Origin: Paramecium primaurelia
Taxonomy: Eukaryota; Ciliophora; Oligohymenophorea; Peniculida; Parameciidae
Direction: 5' to 3'
Assembly (NCBI GenBank): GCA_905182975.1
Contig: CAJJDM010000084.1
Coordinates: forward strand, 8,482 to 72,481
Length of the DNA stretch: 64,000 nucleotides
Shown in pieces: positions 22,686 through 34,977 of this stretch (its first letter is position 1; the number at the start of each line of letters is the position of its first letter). Below the pieces are notes generated by a model. The model did not search any database and was not told where the DNA came from. It worked only from the letters and a program-made list of their open reading frames with translations. The position numbers and the translations under genes were made by a program.

Positions 22686-25654
22686 TCAAAAATCCCTATA
22701 TTTTCCATAATTAAAGAGAACCCTTGTAAAGATGCTATCAGCTGTCATTCCTTAATGAGAATTTTTGGCAACAATATTTTTTGCCTCAGAAGAACCTTTA
22801 TTTTTGAGTATCTGGAAACAATTTTTACAGTAATCAATATACCCCTAAATAATTTGATGTTTAAATTACATCCTTTTTGTAATTTCCTGGTCGTGCATTC
22901 ACTGCTATATATCTAGGTCCTTCAGAACTAATAACACACCCATCACAAACAAAATCATGTTTTTGGGATGCTTTCTGCCCTTTTTAAAGTTATCTATTTT
23001 TTCCAATTTTATGTGAATCAATGTCATGTAAGACTGATTCATCATGAAGCGGTCCATTAATAAAGATTAATGTATCTTGATATTTATACATATACATCCC
23101 TTTTTGGGATAAATCAGTAAATTCTGCACATTCAACACAAACATGTTCTTTCTTAAAATAGCAATAATATTATTTAGGTTCTTTTGAAATATCTTTTGAG
23201 CAAACTACACATTTATTTCCTGGATATTGAATTGAGACAGTTTATTGGATTTATTTTCTTATAATCCAACGATCCTCAGGGATGATTGAAAATATTTTAT
23301 CTAAAAGTTAATTAAATTCTTCCTCTTGCTTATCCCTAATGAAGTAATTCAAATAGATATTTTAATAGGCATTTTTAGCTTTATCATCTTATTAGACTTC
23401 AAAATCCAGCCTAAACTCTATAACCCTGTTTTAATCAATTGATAATAGTTAAGTTTTGAAGTTATTAGATGATATAATCCTCTTGATCAAATCTACGCTT
23501 TGTTGTTGGATTGGCGCTTTAAGATTTTTCTAATATGTATCTCTTTCGTTTTCCTTTACTAATTATTAGATTGACCTTTCTAAATTGATTGGGCTTTATA
23601 TATATCTAATAAATCCAAATTTATCTACAAGAATGAAATAAGGAACTTATGTAATTGCATACAAAGATGTATCAGTTAGATGTGCTCTTTCCTTATTATA
23701 TATTTATAAACGGCTCTAATGTTCTTTGTTTTATTCTAAAAATGATATATATTCTTTTTCATTTCCAATATTCAGTGCTACAAATTTAACTATTTTGCCC
23801 CAAGATTCATTATTTTTTATAATTAGTTCATCAATATTTCTTAGTTAAACTATACAATCCTTATTGCATTACCAATACAAAATAACTAATACTTATCCTT
23901 TAATATGAGAAATTGATTCTTTTTTTGAAGATCCAAAATTTTTGTAGTTTAGAATAGGGGCAAATTTTTTTCCACGACCAAGAGTTGTGTTAGACTGTAA
24001 TTTTTCAATTACTTCATTAATCTCTACACAATAATCAAAATCTTTTCTAAGTTCTTCTATAGATAATTTTGCTTTTTAAATTCCTTCATAAAAATTTTCA
24101 AGATTAAGTCCACTTGATTGAACTGTGTAGCCTTCACTATTATTTATTATCATTTCTTGTGAATTTGAATCCCAGATTAAAGATTTTTTCATTATTTGTT
24201 AGTATTTTATCGAAACCTTATGTTTAGCAAAGGCAACAGAAATTATATTTTTAATAATATCACTTCTAGAATACAAATTTGAAACTTTTACAATTCGCAG
24301 ATGCTCAGGTATTTTATTCCAAACTTACTCCATAAAATAATCTAACATTTCCATTTCTTGATAAGTAATTTAATATTCTAATTCAAGATCTGATATTTGC
24401 TCGATCATAAGACAACCATCAAATCTTAATCTTCTTTATCTCCTCAAAACAATTTAGAACTTCGATTGGAAATGTAAATTTTTTAGAACCTTTTGTATAT
24501 CTAGAAGATATTATTTTAGCACTTTAAGTTGCACTTTTATCATGCTATTCGCATTCTATAATTTCGATTCCTTGCTAATTTGTTCAATATTTTAATTTTA
24601 TTTTTCCTTCAAATCCTAATTTTTATCATCAACTGAGTTCTTGGAAAATAAGGAAATATCATCTTACAATTTTTCATAATTCTTATCTTCATTTGATTTA
24701 TTTTACTAACTTATATTTAACACTCTATTATCATTTGATTATTTTTATCCTACCATATTTTATTCTTAGTTCTTAGCTTGAAGCTCATTGATTATCTTGT
24801 TATCCAAAAAAATTTCATCATTGTTACTTATTTTTAATTCTTCTAATTATGGAGCATCTTCATCTTTTCTTAACATTTCTTATGTTATTAAATCATCTAG
24901 AGCTACTTCATAGTGATATCCTGCATGAATTATTTTGCCATTTTTTCCAATTACCAAAGCAAATGGCAACCCTTCTATGTTTAGCATGTTTAGAAATTAA
25001 TGATTGTTTATTTTATTTTTTATTAGCTTATAATGATCCAGATATTACCATTTCTTTAAAGTAACTAGTTCTATAATCTCTTCTGTAGTAGATTTCAATG
25101 AAATTGCTATAAGTTTTACTGTACCGTGCCATTCAGTTTTCATTTAATGCAATTAAACTACTTCATCTATCGGTCCATTATACCCTAAAACAATAGTATC
25201 CTATTATGAATAAAATTCTATTACCCAAATATTTATTACATATATAAACTCTTTTTGTATCTATAGTGTTACTTTTTATGTTTAAAAATTTAGATTGTTA
25301 TTTGAAGATATGATTTGTTCTATATCTGAAATTTTCTTAATTTAATCGCCTATCTCATATTTTGGTTGAATTTCATTTAAGAATTAAGCCATGAGCTCAA
25401 ATTCATTAGCATCTAAATCTTTTTTTGAATATTCCAATTTTTCTATAATAGATTGATACAACTCAGAGTCTGCTGCTTTTAATCGATTTCGACTTTTGTA
25501 TGCTGTAATAATTTAGATTCTAACAACTAAAACAAGTAATTTACTAATCTTATTCTTTCTAGGCAATATAATTAGTTATTTCTAAGATATTCAAATATGA
25601 AGGGAGTGATGCAATTAATTGTTAACCAAATTTGGATTTTTATTTGTTTTTCAT
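22686..25654 (-). CDS. Thioredoxin-fold / ZZ-like zinc-finger protein
   Basis: Spliced length is 972 residues; introns 25503-25527 and 22845-22869; stop TGA at 22686-22688. A first thioredoxin-like domain lies at about 140-260 (IEGLPFALVIG with the cis-Pro loop) and a second at about 565-680 (ALYxC-type site replaced by LYWQCNKDC; cis-Pro VPYFILVDKFG). The C-terminal ~150 residues are Cys/His-rich (CVVC...YYC...HVCVEC; HDFVCDGC...DYCKNCF), resembling a ZZ or DC1 zinc finger. This order recalls nucleoredoxin-type proteins. Both redox sites lack the classical WCxxC, so redox activity is doubtful. About 24423-24570 reads better in another frame, suggesting two compensating single-base indels or sequence errors. 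It is transcribed divergently from a small ORF whose ATG is 93 bp away. Confidence 0.75.
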
Positions 25655-25747
25655 TATTTAATTAAAGAAGCTTGCAATAAAAAAAATTTAGTTATAAAAA
25701 ACATAATATAGGATGACAAAAAATAATATATTAGAGTATTAAATGTT

Positions 25748-26131
25748 ATGGACAATTTTTATAATTATATATAGAGGAATAATTTCTCATATATTTTACA
25801 GGAATCATATAATATTATTTTTGAATAAATTGTAAAACTAATATTATTGTTTGAGCATGATTTTATAAATTAATGTTAAAAGTTGCTTAGTGAGTAATTT
25901 TAATAATCTAGATTGTAATAATTAAATGAATAGTTTATTATAGATTAACTATTAGCTTATTTTAAAATAACTACATTTGATAATATTAATGTTAAAAATA
26001 AAATTCAACATTTATTGACTTCATAATCTTTTTTAGATAGACTGCAATTAATTTTTAGAAATGCGAAGAGGCATTTCAAGGTGAGTAATAGTCAAAAACA
26101 ACCCAAGCATAATTAAATGTTCAGCCATTGA
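25748..26131 (+). CDS. Small Gln-rich hypothetical protein
   Basis: A 127-residue intronless ORF from ATG to TGA under code 6, with many TAA/TAG-encoded Gln residues and a Leu/Gln/Asn-rich helical composition. It resembles no family I know. It shares a short divergent spacer (93 bp) with the thioredoxin/zinc-finger gene. Low TGA frequency in AT-rich DNA means such an ORF can arise by chance; the coding-like codon pattern makes it worth keeping. Confidence 0.4.
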
Positions 26132-27279
26132 GAAAATTAAGAAATGAATAATTATTTTTCTAATGAATACATTGTTTCTTTCTAATAAGATTTTAGAATA
26201 ATCTCAATATTAGTCATTTAATGCTAATTATCAAAATTATTGCAAGAAAAAAACTGTTAATATATCACTAAAGACAAGCTTTTTTTTAGGCATGTTTAAA
26301 ATCAAAAAATTTTATTGCCCCTAATCTACTTATACTTATATTTTTCAAAATGATGGATTTTAGAAATTCAATATAAATAAGAATTATTTTACACCAAACA
26401 AAAGTGTATCACTTTTATTCTATTAGTTTCACAGTATTTTGCTACTTTTACTTACTATTACAGTAAAATTTCCTACTTGAAATTTGGATATTAGTAAAGT
26501 ATACTTCTGGAAGCAACATCAGTATTACAGTCAATTTTATATGATAAATCTAGAATAAATAATATGGCTATTTGATTTTTGAGATATTCATTATTAAATG
26601 TAAATGGTCGAATTATGTTATATGGATAATTAACCATACGCAGAAAATTATTTAATTATTTATTATATTCAGTAGTTTATTATTAATAACAAGATTTCTA
26701 ATAAGAGAAAGTTGGAAAATAACATTCATATTAAAAAATCACATTATCATCAAATTAAAAAAATTTCTATCCATAATTAGGAAATGGTCCTCAAAATATT
26801 TTTTTCAAGCATTGATAGTGTTCAACAATTTAATTTTAAGAAACAGAGTAAAAAAACATAATCTAAGGGGACCAACATTTTGGATAGAATTCCGGATAAA
26901 CATGATAATTTTTTTATTGGATTTCAAAAGAATGTTACTAAAAAGTAATGGTTTTATTTAATAAAATGTCAAGATAGGTATATATTTAAAATTAGCTTTA
27001 AAATCTTGAAATAAATAATTCTATATTTAAGAGAATTATCTAAACCATTTTTCAAAAAAAATTATCCATGCTTTCCAAAAATGAAATAATTTAGTTCATA
27101 ATTTTGATTGATTTTTTGATTTTCTGTTGAACATGAAAGAAATTTTTCTTTTAATATGATATTTTGAATAATTTAAGTTGGAAAATGCGTAAATTTTTGA
27201 ATTTCTATTCTTAAAATCTTTTAATAAAATATAATGTTGAAAATACAATTTATATAATTTAATAATAATCTAAATGGTA
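26132..27279. other. Intergenic, nothing recognised
   Basis: An unusually long AT-rich gap for this gene-dense half of the window. No coherent ORF, RNA gene or repeat was found on either strand. Confidence 0.4.
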
Positions 27280-29257
27280 TCATAAATTGTCATAATATTA
27301 TATTTTATATTCATCCATTATTAGACCTAACTCAGAACATAAGTAATCAGGATCATTGGAAAAATTGTTTAAGCTGTATTATGTTATTTAATCATCTTAG
27401 ATTTACAATTTCTGTTAAAATCCAGCTTCAAGTATTGTTACTTTGATAAGAATTATATATAAATTGCAACTAAATTAATTTAATTATTTATATTCATCCT
27501 AGTCTAATTCCTTTTCTTAATAGTAAATACTTTATAATAACACTAAGATTTGTTTAAAAATTAAAGCATTATTCCTTTAGAAATCTTTATTTAAATTCCC
27601 TAATATTATTTATTCATTTATCTCTTTAAGTGAATCAATTTATTCAAGATATGTTCTCAGTTTATAAAGATGTTTACTTAAGCTAGAAGATTTCACATCT
27701 AAAAAATTATGGAATTAAATTTTTTATAATGAATCATTGAGTTCTTTTAATAATTCATCATCAGAATAATTAGGCTAAGAATTAATTTCTTATTTCAACT
27801 AATTTACCATATCCTAACCTAATTTTGTAAAATATTGTAAATAACAATAAAATTCCCCTTCAAAAGAAAAATACTTTAAGATACCTGGAATTTCTAAAAT
27901 CAAATTATACAACCTTTCACAAATATTTTAGATCAACATAATAAAATTCTTTAATTACTTCAATTTTTCAAATTTTTATATGAGATTTGATTTTGGTTTT
28001 CCGATTTAAGATTTCTAATTTGAATTTCTAACTGGCATTTCTTCAAAATCATAATTCTAAATATTCCCTTAATTATTTGTTATATTCTATTTGTGTATTA
28101 TAGATTTATTAATTTTTTCAAAAAAATTTTTTTGTAAGGAATTATTATTTTATTTTGAGAATTAAGATTGATCAAACTATGCATATTAGTATTTTTTCAA
28201 TTCAGAAGAACCTTAACTGAGTTGATTATTATCCAATTATTTATTCCAGTCATAAAATTCTTAATTTTTAATGAGGGACGATTCCAAAAGTGATGGAATT
28301 ATTTGTTAAGAATTGAAAATATATGGAGATTAATATAACTATGAAAATGTTAATCTTTCTTCAACTTAATATTTGAGCATTTATTAAATAAAATTTCTAA
28401 GAATTTTATTTTCGATTATTTCAAAATTGGCATCTTATTACTTGATTAATTTGAATTAATCTTTTTAATGAAGTACATCATAATAAGGATACTCTCCAGT
28501 AGTCATTTAATATAAACAAACTCCCAAACTATATATATCTGCTTCAAACGAATACGGTTTCCTTTCCAAAACTTCAGGAGCTAAAAGTATAAATTCAAAA
28601 ATATACCCATATTAACCTCAGTTCCAGCGAAAGTTACAGTTTTTGTTTAATTTATAAACTATTTCGCTAATCCTAAATCAAGTAATTTGTAAGAAGCATT
28701 TTTAAAAATTGATTCATATAAATGTTCATTGGATGCTGTCAGTTTACATAAATCTTCTGGCTAAATTACTACTCCTATATTTTCTAATTTTAAATCTCTG
28801 TGAATAATTTTATTTTTATGTAAATAATGTAATCCATTTACTAATTGTTTAAGAATAACAATTACAAGATCCTCGGGTAACTTATTTTTAAAAAATCTTT
28901 TCATCATAGTTCTGACATCAAACTCGCAATACTAAAGCATAAATAATAATATTGACTTCCAAAACTAAAAACAAAGCAAATTCTGTTTCTTTAGCTTCAT
29001 ACAATTTGATAACGTTTTCATTATCACTCTTTTTTAATAATTCAACTTCATTCTTTAGATAAGGTATAATTAATGACTTTACTTTAAATAAACTGACAAC
29101 CTAAAATCAAGAAATCTAAAACCTTAATAGCCACAGATTCTCCAAATATATTTTGACATTTGTAGACTTTTGAAAAGGCTCCTTCACCTTTTTACTCAGG
29201 ATTTCTATAACTATTTTCAAATTATTGCTCTATTGCTTCCTTATAACTAATTTACAT
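27280..29257 (-). CDS. Serine/threonine protein kinase (DLG variant)
   Basis: Spliced length is 634 residues; introns 29101-29122, 28932-28956 and 28581-28606. The kinase domain fills the first ~320 residues: GEGAFSKVY glycine loop, VAIK with the ATP-binding Lys, IIHRDLKLEN catalytic loop (~136), LLDLGLA in place of DFG (~177), GTEVNMAPEVLE activation-loop end (~201) and DIYSLG. All catalytic residues are present; Phe to Leu in DFG is tolerated in several active kinases. The remaining ~310 residues are Gln/Asn/Lys-rich and helical with no named domain. The overall pattern is closest to ULK- or CAMK-type ciliate kinases, but the subfamily is uncertain. The next gene (trichocyst matrix protein) is divergent, 349 bp away. 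Confidence 0.85.
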
Positions 29258-29606
29258 AATGTTTCTAATAGAAATTGATTTAAAAATTATATTGATATTT
29301 TTATTCAATAGAATAATAAATATAACAGTAAATTGCTGGCACCTTATGTAATATTTATGCTAAGAATATGAAATTTTATAAATTTCAATTGTGATAAATT
29401 CAAGGAATCAAAATAAGTTAATAAAATTGACGATAATACAATAATAATTTAATAAAATGGCATGGTTAGAATAAAATTGTGAATAGGAGTAAATTAAATG
29501 AAATAATGTGTTATAATGTGAAAATAAATACTTAAAAATAAATATTTAAGATAGCTAATATAATTAATGAATAAATTACAATAGTCGTTTTTATTATTTA
29601 AAATAT
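29258..29606. promoter_or_regulatory. Divergent intergenic region, kinase / trichocyst gene
   Basis: A 349-bp AT-rich spacer between two start codons facing away from each other; it must hold both promoters. No specific motif can be named. Confidence 0.4.
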
Positions 29607-30748
29607 ATGAGAACAGGATTATTAATTTGCCTAATATTAGGAGTGTTGAGTGTTGAACTCAATATGGAGAGACATTCAGAGGAAGTTTTGGCCAAATTAA
29701 GAGAATCTAAATGGGCTTCTTTCATAGTTGACTTTGCAGAAGTGGAATTGGGAAGTGGAGGAGCCTTGACAGAATTGGTTGAAGCTATCAATTAATTGAT
29801 CGATTAATTAGAGGAGGAATTAGATGACATTCATCAAGCCTACTCTAGAAGAACAGATGAACATAACAGAGATGTCACAAGATATGAATAAGAAATTTAA
29901 GATGCTGATAGAGGTTAATGTTTATATCATATTATTAGACATTTTCAATGGAGAAGACTTCATTGACAACGTACTCATTCCATAAAAATAAAGATTCTAA
30001 GATGCTCTTGCTCAATTGAAAACCAACATTGAGGAAAACAGAAGAATTCTTGATTCAGAAACAGTCAATAGAAAGAAATAACACGAGTAATTCTTATCCA
30101 ACATTGCTGAAATCAATGAAGCAATTGGTGCTGTTGATGAATCTTTAGGATTACTTTCTTAAATTACTAACCCATCATTAGTTTAATTCAAAAGAGTTCA
30201 AACTAATTTAGGAAGAATCCAAAATTCATTCTAAAACCATTCTTCATTTGCCCCAATTATTAAGGCCTTACTTGAATTAGCAACAGAATAAAATTTTACT
30301 GATTAAGGATCACTTTAATAATTGGTGAAGATCTTCAATGAATTGAGAGTTCAATTTGTTGATACTTTAAACCAAGAAACAGCTGATGAGAGTGCAGCCG
30401 AAACAAAATTTGCTGAAAGAGTAGCTTAATTAGAAAAGGAATTTGCTGAATTCTAAAGAGCTGTCCTCATCAAGAACTCTGAAATTGCTGCTAATGAATG
30501 TAAGAATTTATTTTGATTTTTCAGAAAAACTTGGAGAAACCATAGTCTATGTCGGATAAAGAAAAGATGACAGAGCTACACTTCAAGCCTAATTATAAGC
30601 TGAAAACGATAACTATGCTTCTGAAACTGATCTCTATAATAGAACTGTTACAGAATATAATAAGGAAATCGAGATCAGTAAATAGGCTCTTGGCTTATTA
30701 ACTTAACCAAGCTTTGAATAATATGTCAAATCTAAAGTTGGAATTTGA
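29607..30748 (+). CDS. Trichocyst matrix protein (TMP)
   Basis: Spliced length is 363 residues; introns 29914-29938 and 30500-30524, stop TGA 30746-30748. It begins with a typical signal peptide (about 1-17, MRTGLLICLILGVLSV), then acidic, heptad-rich helical sequence with repeated SRRTDEHNRDV- and NEAIGAVDESL-type motifs. These are typical of the Paramecium TMP family: secretory precursors cleaved into short acidic helical polypeptides that crystallise in the trichocyst core and expand on exocytosis. Length and exon layout fit that family (precursors around 350-400 residues). Codon use is richer in G/C than its neighbours, as expected for a highly expressed gene. It converges on the Myb gene with a 47-bp gap. 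Confidence 0.93.
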
Positions 30749-30795
30749 TCCATATTGGACATTCAAATAATATATTAACAATCAATTTTTTTGAA

Positions 30796-32087
30796 TCATT
30801 ATTACTTTTATTGATGACTTAAAAGCTATTATTGTTAGTGTGTTTCAGCATTAGTTTTTTTCATCTCCTCAAATATATCAGGTCTTATTTAAACTGGCAA
30901 AGATGCCTCTAAACCTCCAAATAATTTATCATTTTCTTCTTCTTTCATAAAAATTGGCTACTGCTACTATTGAATTGAATGGATTAAACTCGGATTCATG
31001 TACAAAAAGCTCATCATTGGTGTCTCGAACTTGTGCATTCGATTTAATTCTGGATCTGATGAGGATTTTAAGGATTCCTTTAACCAATTTTGAAAATCTT
31101 AATACTGCTTTATAGCCTCCGGATATTAATTTACTCTATATGAATCTGATCTTATCGAATCTTAAAAAAATGAAAATGGATCTATTATTTGTGGAAATTG
31201 AGATTGTTGTTATATTTGAGAATGTTATAACGAGGGAAATTATGATTAAGAAAATTATATTTACTATTGCTACTAAGATTATTGTGTTTAAAACTATGTA
31301 AATTATACCTACTAGCATTGTAGCTCTGATTATAATTATTGTTAATTGTTCTCTTAATTGTTATTTTTTTACTTTCCTTCTATTTCTTCTTCCACTTTAA
31401 ATGATTATTAAATTTTTTTAAATTTTCTTATTTTTTTCATTCCCTAACTCTATTTTAATCCATCCTCTTCTAAAACCCTTACTTTACTAGGTACAATATA
31501 ATAAGGATTTTAAATTTTTCCATATTATTTTCTGATAAAGGAATAAAACCTATTTTTAATCATGTTTTCCTAAAATTTATGTTATTTTTACAGGTCTTCC
31601 TGGCATTTTCTTTGACATATCTGACCATCTTGTGCCCATTTTTTAGTACATTTCCCAAATCTTTTTATCTTCCTGCTTAGTCCAAGGTGTTTTAATGATA
31701 TTAGAATCCAAATGATTTACATATCTCTCTCTTATCTATCGACCTGTTCTATTTGGAATCTCATTTGCTATTTATTTCCAGTTAAATTAATATATTTTTG
31801 TAAGTCTTAATACTTCTTTATCCTCTTCTTCAGTCCATTTTTGATTTCTTTCATTCTAATCCTAATTTAAATCTTCTTACTTCCTTCGGTTTTATTCTTT
31901 TCCATCTTTGTGCACATTAAGATGCATTCCTACCAGGAACAAACTCAGCAATCAACTTCCAATTAGAACCGTGTTTTAAAACAGCAGCATGCAATTTATT
32001 ATCTTCCTCTTCTTTCCAATACTTTCTACTTTGCTACTTTTGATCGGAATCTTATTCAATAACTTAATTATTTCCTCTTCTTTTCAT
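30796..32087 (-). CDS. Three-repeat Myb (c-Myb-like) transcription factor
   Basis: Spliced length is 416 residues; introns 31862-31880 (19 nt) and 31570-31591. Three Myb/SANT repeats are seen at about 23-70 (YWKEEEDNKL...GSNWKLIAEFVPGRNASQCAQRW), 76-122 (KWTEEEDKEVL...NWKQIANEIPNRTGRQIRERY) and 127-175 (PWTKQEDKKIWE...RWSDMSKKMPGR). The regular tryptophan spacing of R1R2R3 Myb proteins, which bind DNA through R2 and R3, is present; Tyr replaces the first Trp of R1. The C-terminal ~200 residues are very Gln-rich (TAA/TAG-encoded) with a few ordered-looking stretches, a plausible activation region. A 36-nt GT...AG stretch around 31270-31310 could be a further frame-neutral intron. The chosen start is the first ATG before R1. 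Confidence 0.88.
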
Positions 32088-32522
32088 TCTAATGATTATA
32101 TTTGTTGTTAAGTCGTACCTTTTACTTCTGGAATAACAATATTAATTAATTTGAAAAAGAAATTCTACAATATAATGGAATTATTAAAAGACTCTTTAAT
32201 ATGAAGTTCTCTTTGTGAAAAAAAATTACTTTACAGAAATTCATTCTAACTTGAATCTTTGAAACATTTTTTAAATTAAAAAATTTACATTGTATGAATT
32301 AGAATTAACCATGTTTAATTATGTAAATAACTCAAAACTTAATAATAAGTTGAAATTCCTATATTTGGTAATAATTTGATTGATTTGAAAGCCATTTCAT
32401 TATGATTTTCTAAAAATATTCAATTATTTTATTTTAAGTGATTAAGTAAGTATAATAAAAAAGTAAAGAAAAATAAAAAATATATATATAATCGAATATT
32501 TTTCGATGATTAGATATAATTA
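32088..32522. other. Intergenic, nothing recognised
   Basis: AT-rich spacer between the start of the Myb gene and the stop of the alpha-kinase-like gene (both minus strand). It should hold the Myb promoter; no motif is evident. Confidence 0.4.
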
Positions 32523-34537
32523 TCAAATATTATAATTTAATCCTTTTAGGTATTCTTATCCATTTAATTCAGGGTTTTCCCTAAGTGATTAGAGAACAAG
32601 ATCAAATCCAATTTGACCTTAGTCCTCTGGACCAAATATTCCACCAGGAGTATGTATAATTGGCTCAAATAATATATATTTATTTCCAACCAATTACCCT
32701 CCCTTAAAATTTGTAACAATTAATGCTCCAGAAGTAAAATCACTTGTGAATTATGAAAAGGCATTGAACAGTTTGATTACTGAATTATCAACATTTTACT
32801 GAAAACTCTTATAATCTTGATTCAATAATTCTTATCCAAGGTAGATATCTAATTTAAAAGCTATAACTTACTCTCTCCAATAGTGAACAAATGTGGTAGC
32901 TAAAATTCAAATTTGAATGGTGACTTTGTTAATTTTTATTAAAAGCATTCAGCTAAAACTTAGGCAACAATTATTTAATATGCTAAAAATATAGCATGTT
33001 CTTCCTTTGTTATAACTTCATGTCCATCAATAATTTTAAGTGCAAAAACTTTTTTTTCAAGAGACTTATCATTATGATAAATCTATTAAATCTGCATTAG
33101 AAAACATTTTGATTTAGTTCCTTAACCATCCTTAAATAATAATTATTAATCTTACTTTATTTATTGATTTTAAAACTTTCAACATTTTTTAAGGATTCTT
33201 TTTGATGAATTCATTTATAGATTTATCTGATTTAAATTGCAACCATTATAATACATTTTACTCAGATTCAATTGAAAGTTTTTTAACGGTTGCATCACAA
33301 ATATTTGTATTGGCATTTTACTATTTCTCAAACTCATATGGATTTAGCTTTTTTCTATACATAGCATCAATTGGGGTTATGAATAAATCATTTAATTGTT
33401 TAAAAGGATTATTTTCAATAAAGTAACTTATAAATTTCAAGTTATTATCTACTTTTTCTAATAATTTTAATTTTATAATTTTTTCCTATTTATCAACAAT
33501 CAAACTGGAATAATCTGATTATAGTTTTTCCTTATCTTTTTTGAGCAATATAATCTCTTCTGAAAGTTAATTGATTTTTTTTTCTTTTTCACTTATAATA
33601 TTATTTCTCTAAATAATTTTTTCTTCTTGAGAGTGAGTGGATTGTTTAAATGAATCTAAAATCACTAATGTATCCTAAAGACTTTTGCTTTTTTAATCAA
33701 CTTCTTTTTGTAGTTTTTCTTATTGATAGATAGTTTTTTTTAATTCTTCCCTTAAAGTTTACAATTTCCCTTCTAGTGTTTATTAATCCCTGAGAGCATT
33801 AATATTAGCTTATTAAAGAGATGTATTTTTCTAAATTTCTTAGGTAAGCTATTCTTATTTTTGATGTAATTTTTTATCTAGTTCCTCTAAAAACTTTTCT
33901 TATTTTTACTTTATATCTTTTAGTTATGTTACTGATTTTATTGATTATTCTAATTTCAATCTATAACTCTCAAGATTAGTGGTATTTTATTAATCATTTT
34001 AAAAATTTGGCTTTTCTTACTATTATTTCTTTAAATTTCTTAATTTCTCTTCTAAAGAAGAACATTTCTCTCTAAATTCATTTCTTTCTTAAAGTAATTC
34101 TTCTATTTATTTATTCAATGCTGCCATCTCAATTTTGGTGTTTTAATTCTTAGAATCACCATTGGATTATTAATTTATAATTTCTATTTTTTGTTCTTAT
34201 TTAGAAGCTAAACGATTTAGAATATCATTGAATAAATATAATTCTATTTCAGGTTTCTCGTCTAGGTCGATAATACTTATATTAATATAGACTCATATTA
34301 CCTATCCACAGTTTCTTATTCATAAATGACTCTTTTTTTTTATTTTGAATAAAAAATTATATTCTATTAATCTATTTCTTCATTTTAATCTAAATAATGG
34401 TTGATATTATTACCAAGAATAAATTAAATTGCTTATTTCAATAAGCTTTCCTATTATGCAAACTGAAATGTGATGGAATTTAAATTTGGAATATTTTATG
34501 GCTAAATTTAAATCTTTATCTTTTTTTATTAATTCAT
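32523..34537 (-). CDS. Coiled-coil protein with degenerate alpha-kinase domain
   Basis: Spliced length is 646 residues; introns 34276-34301, 33131-33155 and 32849-32871. A 24-nt GT...AG segment near 34390-34413 is frame-neutral and may be a fourth. Residues ~110-420 are a long coiled coil rich in Gln/Glu/Lys/Leu. The last ~190 residues follow the MHCK/eEF2K alpha-kinase pattern: A.FLAY..VAQ.LAE.F, YLGQELLNQDYKSFQQN, LFNAFSQFTSDFTSGALIVTNFKG, FEPIIHTPGGIFGPEDQG. However, the usual DLQG is NFKG, the DPQ Asp is Glu, and the terminal zinc-binding Cys/His motif is absent. The fold is probably kept but catalysis may be lost. The start was placed by following the open frame across the first intron to the only in-frame ATG. 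Confidence 0.7.
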
Positions 34538-34977
34538 TTTATTATTAATAATTTTTTAATTAAAATTTTTGCGCATAAATAAACTTAAATACCATCCAAT
34601 CTTAACAAAGCTTATCTAAAAGATTATTAAAATATCTTAAATTATTTATGGTTCTTAATTTGGTTAAATGATTGAATATGATAAAATGATGAACTAAAAG
34701 AGAAGAAAGAATTTAAATTGAGAAAGATCTATTCCTGATAGAAATCGAATTCATTCAAAGAGATAGCTAATTTAATTATTTCACTTTTTTCCCAAAGTTT
34801 GCTACTTTTCAAGACTAAAATAATTACAAAATTAAAATTTTAATAATAAATTATGTATTGAATTGAAAACTTTAATTCTAATAAGAATGCTTATTTATTT
34901 TAATATTTTGATTTCTTATATTATAAATTAAGTACATTGTTAAATTAATTATTTTTATATCTCATAACCAAATACAT
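34538..34977. other. Intergenic, nothing recognised
   Basis: AT-rich spacer upstream of the alpha-kinase-like gene and downstream of the HEAT-repeat gene; no coherent ORF or motif. Confidence 0.4.

Noticed and set aside
29594..29791. Antisense ORF over the trichocyst gene
   Set aside because: Shadow of the strongly supported plus-strand signal peptide and exon.
31136..31318. Hydrophobic minus-strand ORF resembling a membrane peptide
   Set aside because: It is the Gln-rich tail of the Myb gene read in a shifted frame; CAA/TAA/TAG-rich DNA gives Ile/Leu-rich shadows.
34276..34383. Shorter start for the alpha-kinase-like gene at 34383
   Set aside because: The run of nine A residues puts that ATG out of frame with the rest; the in-frame start is at 34537.
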